This document shows, one piece after another, positions 32,001 through 37,713 of a stretch of 37,713 bases of DNA. The notes beneath the pieces are model-generated. The model worked only from the letters and a program-made list of their open reading frames with translations, was not told the origin of the DNA and made no database searches. Position numbers and translations under genes: made by a program. Each line of letters begins with the position of its first letter. Positions within the stretch are counted from its first letter, which is position 1. Source of the DNA: Byssothecium circinans (lineage: Eukaryota; Ascomycota; Dothideomycetes; Pleosporales; Massarinaceae); assembly GCA_010015675.1 (NCBI GenBank), contig ML976977.1, forward strand, positions 1,342,358-1,380,070, read 5' to 3'.

Positions 32001-32330
32001 GACAACGTTAAAGTCGGACTATTTTTGATACAAGCTAGGACGAGCCCCGTCAACTACTGACTCCAGCTACCTAAAGAAGCTAAGATACACCCAGTGTTCC
32101 ACGTATCCAGATTGGAACCAGCAAACCCTAAAACGCCATTACAGAAAACATTCTATTATGAAGTCGAGGAAGAAAATGAATTCAAAGTTAAAAAGATCAC
32201 GGACCAGAGAGATTGGAAAGGCAGAAGAGAATACCTAATCAAATGGAAAGGTTACCCGGAGAACGAAAACACATGGGAACCAATTACACACCTTACGGGT
32301 TGCGAGTATCTCCTGAAGCACTGGCATTGA
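28983..32330 (+). pseudogene. pol polyprotein, RIP-inactivated
   Basis: One frame, 1,116 codons, opens at 28983 in the -1 frame relative to gag and ends at TGA 32328-32330. About 13 internal stops. Domains in order: aspartic protease (LVDSG, about 29097), reverse transcriptase (about 29840-30350; [22 protein letters not shown]), where the YxDD box reads YLDN at 30147-30158, RNase H (IETDASDLALGA, about 30585), integrase HHCC zinc domain (about 31090-31220), catalytic core with DFVTGL, SDKDKLFTS and [12 protein letters not shown], and a chromodomain (EYLIKWKGYPENENTWEP, about 32228-32300). The YLDN change (GAC to AAC after T) removes a metal-binding Asp, so even readthrough product would be inactive. 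Confidence 0.93.
28989..28995 (+). promoter_or_regulatory. Candidate -1 ribosomal frameshift site between gag and pol
   Basis: T TTT TTA, read in gag phase as TCT TTT TTA, fits the X XXY YYZ slippery heptamer. A -1 slip here moves gag ribosomes into the pol frame, which has a stop at 28980-28982 just upstream and is open from 28983. ACCC at about 28997 and GGGT at about 29019 could form a weak downstream stem. Confidence 0.55.
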
Positions 32331-32334
32331 CATT

Positions 32335-32775
32335 CTAAAAAGGCGACCAATCAACGGTAGCGGCACCAAGCGCGGCCTCCGGATTCACCGAAGCGATATC
32401 CTGAAGCAGAGCCTCCTGCGCTTCCAACGCCTCCAACTCCTCCACAGACGACATTCCTTTATCAAACATTTCCTGCTCCTTCTGATGAAGCAGTTTCTTT
32501 TGTTTACGAAGCCTCGAAAGCTTCTCCCTCACTAGACGAGCGCGCTGTAGAGCGGCCTCGGCAACATCCTCTTCCACACGCAAGCGAGCCTCCTCTTCTT
32601 CCTCTAACGCCTCAAGACGACCCATCTCCTTGTCGATTTTCGAGAAATCCGGCAAAGGTAAACCCGCAGGTTCACACGAGCTGCGCCCGACACGAGTACA
32701 GTTATTGCAACGCTTGTGCAAGGACGACAGTTTGTAAGGGAGCTGGCGGTCAGCGCAATAAGAACAAGCGACCAT
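32335..32775 (-). CDS. Antisense ORF of the retroelement: Zn2Cys6-like, coiled-coil protein
   Basis: An uninterrupted 146-codon frame on the strand opposite pol; its stop is 4 bp from the pol stop and its ATG (context TTCGCCATGG) is 111 bp from the 3' LTR. The N-terminus has CSYC (4-7), CNNC (23-26) and Cys34; position 14, where a Zn2Cys6 cluster (CxxC-x6-C) needs its third Cys, is Tyr encoded TAC, one TG-to-TA step from TGC. Residues about 45-135 are a charged heptad coiled coil (Glu/Arg/Leu). Similar Cys-cluster plus coiled-coil proteins are common fungal hypotheticals. It may be an accessory regulator of the element. It is intact where gag and pol are riddled with stops, but it has few target codons, so survival alone is weak evidence for function. 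Confidence 0.6.
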   Translation of the reverse strand: MVACSYCADRQLPYKLSSLHKRCNNCTRVGRSSCEPAGLPLPDFSKIDKEMGRLEALEEEEEARLRVEEDVAEAALQRARLVREKLSRLRKQKKLLHQKEQEMFDKGMSSVEELEALEAQEALLQDIASVNPEAALGAATVDWSPF

Positions 32776-32872
32776 GGCGAAGGAACCGCGACTGTCAATA
32801 CGGTCAGCAAGTTAATGGCGGTGACGAACGGAACGAGAGGGTAGTTGTTGACTCATGAGGACATTAAGCTCT

Positions 32873-32886
32873 AAGAGGGGGGATAG
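32873..32886 (+). other. Polypurine tract
   Basis: AAGAGGGGGGATAG lies directly before the 3' LTR (32887), the expected position of the plus-strand DNA primer. The T near its 3' end is unusual but the run of six G is typical. Confidence 0.8.
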
Positions 32887-33346
32887 TGTTACGATCTAGA
32901 AGCGGGGTCGCCACACTTATGTAATAACCGGCTGCACGCCCCAACCAGACAGACGGTCACGAGTAGTAAGCAAGTCACGTGACCATCCCAGCGTCCCAGG
33001 AATCCCAGAAGTCCCATGAGGGACTAGGACGAGTGGGACGGATGGGACGAAGGGACGTAACTAGTATATAGATGGACTCGATCTCTACATTGTAGGAGTC
33101 GTGTTTAACCTTTCACTTAGGATTACAATCTATTCAGTATCTCATACTCCATGATTGCAAGCTCACCTAAGTTCACCAAGTGTACGCCCTTCAGACGAAC
33201 ATTACCACGTACTGTCAGAGTACCACCATGTGTCGCGAATTGATATCCCTTCCAGAGAACCAACCGAGCTCCAGAACCTCAAGCACCCTTGTCACCTAAA
33301 AGCTCTTCGAGCCATCTCCGGTAACAAGCCCCCCTGGACCTTAACA
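32887..33346 (+). repeat. 3' LTR, 460 bp
   Basis: Same length as the 5' LTR with no indel; about 22 transitions and no transversion separate them. Its right end abuts TCCTA (33347-33351). Confidence 0.95.
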
Positions 33347-33351
33347 TCCTA
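33347..33351. repeat. Retroelement target-site duplication, right copy
   Basis: TCCTA, matching 26597-26601. After it the hAT transposase frame resumes (SYFKCAVKLQ). Confidence 0.93.
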
Positions 33352-34424
33352 CTACTCTTACTTTAAGTGCGCTGTTAAGCTGCAGCCTACTATCACTGCG
33401 TACGCTAATTATTACATAAAACGTATCCGTGATAAGGATACCTATGCTATAACTTAGGGTAATAAGCTGCCAGAGGCGCAGCCGTGGATGTGATCTAATG
33501 GGCTCTTAGTACATGACTAGGCAATTGTTACTAAGTACATAGACGCTCTAAGGCCACTAAAAGCGGCAATAAAGTGCCTAAAGGGACGTGGCTAAGGTGG
33601 ACATTTTAGCGTGATTACTAAAATTATTCTAGTCTTTAAGCATATCCTAACATACTATAAGCAGCGCGTTAAAGCCTACGAGGCTGTTAACTATAACGCG
33701 CATGACGAAGCGCCTGAAGACCACCTTGCTACTAATCTACGCGCAGCCTAGGCGAAAGCTAACACTTACTACACTAAGCTTAACTACTCTCTAGCCTACT
33801 ACGCTGCTATGATCCTCTATCCCTACTACAAAACATACTGCGACGTCGCCTGGAACGACAAACCTAGGTGGCTTAAAGAGAATAACCGCGCGTTTCGCGC
33901 GCTTTAGGCGGAGTACAATACCTCACCGCCTATACGTCAGCGCCCCGCGGTGCTCCCTAATGACATAGACGACGCGATTGAGAGCCTTATTAATCCCAAC
34001 GCGACTAGCAACATTAATATCGAGCCAGATAAGTTTGAGCGATGGCGGAGAAGCGAGCCACGCGCTGAGAAAGGTACTAAGTATGCAAACAACCCTATAA
34101 AATACTAGGTAACGTTGCGCGATCAATACCCTGCCCTTAGCAAGCTTGCACTTGACGTACTCTCTATTCCAGCATCAAGCTGTGAGTGTGAGCGCATGTT
34201 TAGTGAGCTTGGCGATCTTCTTAAGCCTCGGCGACGCTCTATGGGACCTTATTTATTGGCGGCTATACAATGCGTACGACGTTGGCAGAAAGCGGGTTTA
34301 GGCAGCAACAACCAGCTTAAGGAGGTAGCAATAAGCACTGCAGAGATGGATTTGCTATATAGCATGTGCAGCGAGGATTTAGACAGTGAGTAATTACTAT
34401 ATAGAGCGGTCTAACTTACATAGT

Positions 34425-34550
34425 ACAATCAAGCCGTTTATCAAGCTCCAATCCAAGCTATCAAAAAAAAGCTTGTTAGGCCTAACAAGCCAAGCCTCAT
34501 GACTCCAAAACAAGCCTCAAGCCAAGCCGAAGGCCACGGCTTGTTTGGCT
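34425..34550. repeat. hAT right subterminal repeats
   Basis: A cluster of CAAGCC, CCAAGC and GCTTG motifs in both orientations mirrors the left end. It includes GCTTGTTAGGCCTAACAAGC (34470-34489), a 20-bp perfect palindrome. Confidence 0.85.
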
Positions 34551-34568
34551 TGATTGTTGGCATGTCTG
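34547..34568 (-). repeat. hAT right terminal inverted repeat
   Basis: Reverse complement begins CAGACATGCC; 20 of 22 positions match the left TIR. Confidence 0.92.
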
Positions 34569-34576
34569 GCTATACG
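34569..34576. repeat. hAT target-site duplication, right copy
   Basis: GCTATACG, identical to 24720-24727. Confidence 0.92.
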
Positions 34577-34695
34577 ACGGGTCTCCTTAGCCTCTTCGTC
34601 GTGTTTTAACTCATGACAGGGAAGAGCGCAAATGTTTTGCAAGAGACGATCCCATTGACACGTACCACAAGATCGTCCTTAGACTATTTCATGAA

Positions 34696-35496
34696 TCAGA
34701 ACTTCTGATACCCTTTCCCCTTGACAAAAGTCTGCTGCCACGGCCCCTGCGCCTTCCCCTCCGCCAACACTACATACAACTCCGCATGCGCATCCCCATC
34801 GACCTCCTGTCCTGCGGACGACCCATCAGCCTTCCTCTCATCCGCATAATAAAACCTGCTTTCCGTTAACTCCATCCCCATCCCCATCGCTTCTCCAGAC
34901 TTACTTGTAGCCCTTATCCTTGTACGCCTCAGCCGCGACCTGGATGATATGTGCCGTAGCCGACTTCCCAACACCCAGGTCAAGATACGGAACTATAATC
35001 GAAGTATTCAAGAGATTTCCAGTGTAGATAAACGTCTTCGATGCAGTGGCTGGGAGTTTCTGGAAGCCGAGGACGGCTTGTTGGCCCGCATTATAGGCGC
35101 TCGTGGTGTTGATGTTGAGGTCCTTGATGAAGTGCTCCGTGGGGTTGGAGAGCGGGTCTTCAGGCTTGGTCGGGACCACAGCCGCAGCTGTGCAATATTA
35201 GCACGGTTACCACATGTTTTACTCCATCCCTCTTGAGTGATTGGTTATAACGTACCGTTGTAGACGACGACGCTGGGCGTTCCGAGCTTTTCGCTCACTT
35301 TAGCGAAGACGCCGGGGACGGAAGATGGGTCTGAGAGATCACTGGATATGTGGATGGCATTGGGGATGTTTGTGTTGTCTTTTTGGCTGCGGGATACTAG
35401 GGCGATTTTGTAGCCTTTGGCGGCGAAGGCACGGGCGACGGATTGGCCTACATTGGCGCCGGCACCGAAGAGGAGAAGGACTGGGGCAGCACTCAT
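34696..35496 (-). CDS. Atypical short-chain dehydrogenase/reductase (NAD(P)-binding)
   Basis: Exons 35496-35256, 35187-34905 and 34855-34696; introns are 68 bp (GTACGT..CAG) and 49 bp (GTAAGT..CAG). The product is 227 aa. The Rossmann start LLLFGAGANVGQSVARAFAAKGYKIALVSRS has the GxGxxxG dinucleotide loop and an Arg after strand 2, suggesting NADP preference. The second join gives VYNAAAVVPT, the third KGYKFYYADER. The classical catalytic YxxxK is not visible; the equivalent region reads YLDLGVGKSATAHI. The C-terminus (PWQQTFVKGKGYQKF) is typical of a fungal SDR subfamily I recognise but cannot name by substrate. Weak or changed catalysis is possible. It is downstream of the Aurora gene on the same strand, 459 bp away. 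Confidence 0.85.
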
Positions 35497-35955
35497 GTTG
35501 GGATGTTTTTGAAGTATCGTGGAGTGATAAGGCTTTGGCGATTAGGAATATGAAGGACAGATATTGCTTTGCTCGGAGTGTCTGCGAAGTCGGAAGTGTG
35601 GTCGTGGATAAGGCTTCTTCTTCGATATTTAGATTCGCTTTTATACGTCCACTCGTCATACGCTCTTGGATGGCGTGCGTGAATGCCCGCTTTCTTATTC
35701 AGCCTTGAGATGGTGCACAAATCAGCTTACATTTGCAGCGGCGCAGCTGACCAACCAGGGGATGCAAAAGCGACAAGTTTCGCAGGAACATCTCATCACG
35801 CTATCCCCATAGAGGTGATCGGGGCTTGTGAGAGCGCGAGCTCATTTGAGATTTGTAGGAATGTGTAGTCCTAACCTTACAAACAAGCCTTGCAGAAATG
35901 CACTTTCCGTGGATGAACGCCTTCCAACACCATGCTCCCAAAATATGCATCTTAA
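35497..35955. other. Intergenic region, SDR promoter and kinase 3' flank
   Basis: No gene seen. A 61-codon frame on the plus strand (35683-35868) has no recognisable feature. Confidence 0.4.
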
Positions 35956-37306
35956 TTACGAAACAGTTTTGCTCCTGTTATGAATAGTTCCCGTTGGGAT
36001 ATGAATGCCCTCTGAACAGTGCTTAAGAATCCATGGATGCTGCTGGATTTGCACGAGAGGTATCCTCTGCTTGGCGTCAAGGACGAGTAACTTAACAAAT
36101 GTTAGCTCTGCATTGAACTTACTCTATAGAGGTATAGATAACTTACCTGCTTAATTAGGTCCTGTGCATCATGGCTCACATACGAGGGAATCGTCATGTC
36201 ACCCTTTGCGATCCTCCTTTGCGTCATAACAGGCGAATCCTCGAACGGTGCCTCGCCAACTAAGAACTCATACATCAAAACTCCTAACGACCACAGATCC
36301 ACCTTTTCATCGTAGAACGTGGATGCCCTGCGAGGGTCGGCCATCTCAGGAGGCAAGTAGTCCAAGGTTCCACATTGAGTCATTCGGCGATTATTAGGAG
36401 CATGCACACTCCAGCCAAAATCCGCAAGCTTGATCTCTCCGTAAAGACCCACAAGAATATTCTCAGGCTTGATATCCCTGTGGATGATGTGCTTGCGATG
36501 TAAATATCGCAAAGCACTCACCATCTGCGCAACGTATCGCGCGGCCTTCCACTCTGGAAAACGCCTCTCTTTCTGCAGGTGCTTGTATAATTCTCCCTTT
36601 CCAGCGAACTCGAGTATAAGGAAAATGCGTTTCGTATCGTGGAAGTGGCCGTACATTCGGAGGAGATTTGGATGGCGCAGGTTACTCTGTATCTCGATCT
36701 CGCGATTGACCTGTTTCTCCACCCGGCCTTGTTGAATTTCATTCTTATGCAACACCTTCAAGGCACAGACGAAGCCGCTGGTTCGATCTCGTGCGAGGTA
36801 TACCCTTCCAAACTTGCCCTTGCCCAAGGCTCTTCCAATCTCGAATCTACCAAGGTGGAATTGCTGATAAGCTGGCTGTGTAGTGATGGGGAGAGTGGCA
36901 CGTCTCGCGGGATTTCGTGGGGAAGGCTGTTGGTCTTCGGTTTCGGCCACTTGCGATGGAGCCACAACAGCAGTTACGGTGTTTATGCTTCGCTGGTTTT
37001 GACATGCAATCTTGAGGAGCTTCGATCCCCCAGGTCCATGCAGCTGGTTTGCGGTGCGATCCGGATGGGACGCTAGCGAAGGGGCGGAGACGGCGGTGAC
37101 GGTTATTCCTTTTTGCTGGATTTGACAAGCGACCATGGAAGTCTTCGATCGACTGGGCTGTTCTCTGTTATCACCTGCGCGCTAAAAGTCCGCTAAGCTC
37201 TCAGGCTCACCTTAGTCTTCTCGCACGTTTTGGTTCCATTGACTGCCTCGTTTTCATCGCTGACAGCCAAACGCTCCAAACGAGCCTCGAGTGTTTGACC
37301 GGCCAT
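35956..37306 (-). CDS. Aurora/Ipl1-family serine/threonine kinase
   Basis: Exons 37306-37211, 37157-36147 and 36090-35956 give 413 aa. Introns: 53 bp (GTGAGC..CAG) and 56 bp (GTAAGT..AAG, a less usual acceptor). The kinase domain spans about 136-400: GKGKFG loop (about 144-149), Lys about 166 in [14 protein letters not shown] (Asp about 260), DFGWSVHAP (about 278) and the activation-loop block [16 protein letters not shown] with Thr about 292. DFGWSVHAP and [10 protein letters not shown] are diagnostic of Aurora; the last exon restores [15 protein letters not shown]. Aurora B/Ipl1 is the chromosomal passenger kinase correcting kinetochore attachment. The N-terminus begins [19 protein letters not shown] and contains a 41-residue tandem duplication (ACQxQ..TVTAVxAPS at about 42 and 83). 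A decayed copy of its 3' end lies at 24310-24715. Confidence 0.93.
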
Positions 37307-37713
37307 GTAAGGGTTCGAAGGGAGCCTTGGTATATTGAGTGAATTACTACGTAGCGAGATATTCTGGAGTGGAGGTGCAGGTTGTATGAGGGAGTTAACG
37401 AAGTGTAAACAAACTCTAAGCGAGGCACTAGCAAGGAGTGCAGAAATCGATCTCTCACAGCCACGTGACACCTTTACTCTAGTATGTTATCGCAAGGAAA
37501 GGAACAAGGCCTTGGCTGCAGTAAATCTGTGTAAACGTGGACCAAAAATGAAGTCTGAAGGCACAGAGTTGGGCAGGGTGACCAACATTGAACGCGGTGT
37601 CAACATCCATGCGGGGGGGCGGTTGCGCAGGGCGACCAAGGGGTGCGCTAAGCTAGCGTACAGGGTTCCTGATCACCCAGGGATGCTGATCACTTGCCAA
37701 AACGCGCACCCCT
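37307..37713. promoter_or_regulatory. Aurora kinase upstream region
   Basis: ACGCG cores lie at 37592-37596 and 37702-37706, and CACGTG at 37462-37467. GGGTGACCAAC (about 37577) and GGGCGACCAAG (about 37631) are near-repeats, and two TGATCAC palindromes flank the 37671-37693 segment. No gene seen before the window ends. Confidence 0.4.

Larger units (their letters stand above)
26602..33346 (+). mobile_element. Ty3/gypsy chromovirus nested in the hAT element
   Basis: A 6,745-bp complete element: 5' LTR, gag, pol (protease, reverse transcriptase, RNase H, integrase, chromodomain), an antisense ORF, polypurine tract and 3' LTR. It is flanked by TCCTA duplications and lies in the same orientation as the hAT transposase. 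The gene order (RT before integrase) and C-terminal chromodomain place it in the chromovirus branch of Metaviridae. Gag and pol together hold about 27 internal stops in about 1,774 codons, half the density of the hAT host, as expected for the younger insertion. No indel was found in either frame. Confidence 0.96.
25097..34393 (+). pseudogene. hAT transposase, RIP-inactivated and split
   Basis: The frame opens at ATG 25097, runs to 26601, and resumes after the retroelement at 33352, ending at TAA 34391-34393. The 6,750-bp insertion is a multiple of three, so about 849 codons stay in one frame. About 26 internal stops, nearly all TAG, occur where Gln (CAG/CAA) or Trp (TGG) is expected. Recognisable hAT blocks: TTKGGKRGFLGVIAHFIS, LPLLAGAHSSERM, YGPHTLNLI and the C-terminal dimerisation block SIPASSCECERMFSELG (about 34163-34215). 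Two positions normally Asp in the fold (FDSW, VLDNASNND) read Asn here, each GA to AA after T. The first 145 codons have no stop. It cannot make active transposase. Confidence 0.93.
24728..34568 (+). mobile_element. hAT-family DNA transposon, interrupted by an LTR retrotransposon
   Basis: It is bounded by 22-bp terminal inverted repeats (24728-24749 and 34547-34568; 20 of 22 match, shared core TGCCAACAATCAAGCC) and the 8-bp duplication GCTATACG. Total length is 9,841 bp; removing the retroelement and its 5-bp duplication leaves 3,091 bp, a normal hAT size. Both ends carry dense subterminal CAAGCC/GGCTTG repeats (about 24740-24890 and 34425-34550), the usual transposase-binding arrays of hAT elements. 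The single gene is a transposase full of stops. The perfect TSD shows the ends have not been rearranged since insertion. Confidence 0.95.

Noticed and set aside
33155..33457. 100-codon plus-strand open frame across the 3' LTR edge
   Set aside because: It is a chance fusion of LTR sequence with the resuming hAT transposase frame.
25535..34110. Frequent TAG codons read as a reassigned stop codon (Gln)
   Set aside because: The single-copy genes nearby use CAG/CAA normally and end at standard stops; the pattern, including Trp-to-TAG and Asp-to-Asn, fits RIP.
34577..34695. Continuation of the Aurora pseudogene on the right side of the hAT
   Set aside because: I could not align this segment with the next part of the kinase gene, so I cannot claim the hAT inserted within the pseudogene.

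Overview
The window comes from a filamentous ascomycete (Pezizomycotina). Supporting evidence: genes with short (46-68 bp, one 151 bp) GT..AG introns, fungal-specific families (Ayg1-like hydrolase, HET protein, 2EXR protein), and transposons decayed only by C-to-T/G-to-A transitions, the signature of repeat-induced point mutation (RIP). I cannot place it to genus.

Layout. 1-7.2 kb: a 2EXR/F-box-like protein (+), an Ayg1-like alpha/beta hydrolase (-, 3 exons), an unrecognised two-exon protein (-) and a doubtful ORF (-). 7.7-9.4 kb: hexokinase (+, 3 exons). 10.8-13.8 kb: a 993-aa membrane-anchored coiled-coil protein with an internal tandem duplication. 14.5 kb: a small CxxC-rich protein. 14.9-19.1 kb: DNA polymerase epsilon subunit B (DPB2, -) head-to-head with a NASP/Sim3-type histone chaperone (+); their shared 365-bp promoter has three ACGCG (MCB-like) cores. 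19.1-24.7 kb: a gene-poor stretch with a six-copy 40-bp tandem repeat, a Cys-rich gene remnant, TA-rich decayed DNA, a HET gene broken by one nonsense mutation, and a decayed copy of the 3' end of the Aurora kinase gene.

24.7-34.6 kb: a nested transposon. A 3.09-kb hAT element (22-bp TIRs, 8-bp TSD GCTATACG) was entered inside its transposase gene by a 6,745-bp Ty3/gypsy chromovirus (two 460-bp LTRs, 5-bp TSD TCCTA). Where I translated them, both keep their frames without indels and are killed only by transitions that created stops and Asp-to-Asn changes at catalytic sites. The retroelement has a candidate -1 slippery site between gag and pol, a candidate self-priming site in place of a tRNA PBS, and an intact antisense ORF between pol and the 3' LTR encoding a degenerate Zn2Cys6-like, coiled-coil protein.

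34.7-37.3 kb: an atypical short-chain dehydrogenase (-, 3 exons) and an Aurora/Ipl1-type kinase (-, 3 exons) whose upstream region runs to the window end.

DPB2, the NASP-like chaperone and the Aurora kinase are cell-cycle genes (replication, histone supply, chromosome segregation). The rest look like independent metabolic or accessory genes. I found no tRNA, rRNA or CRISPR.
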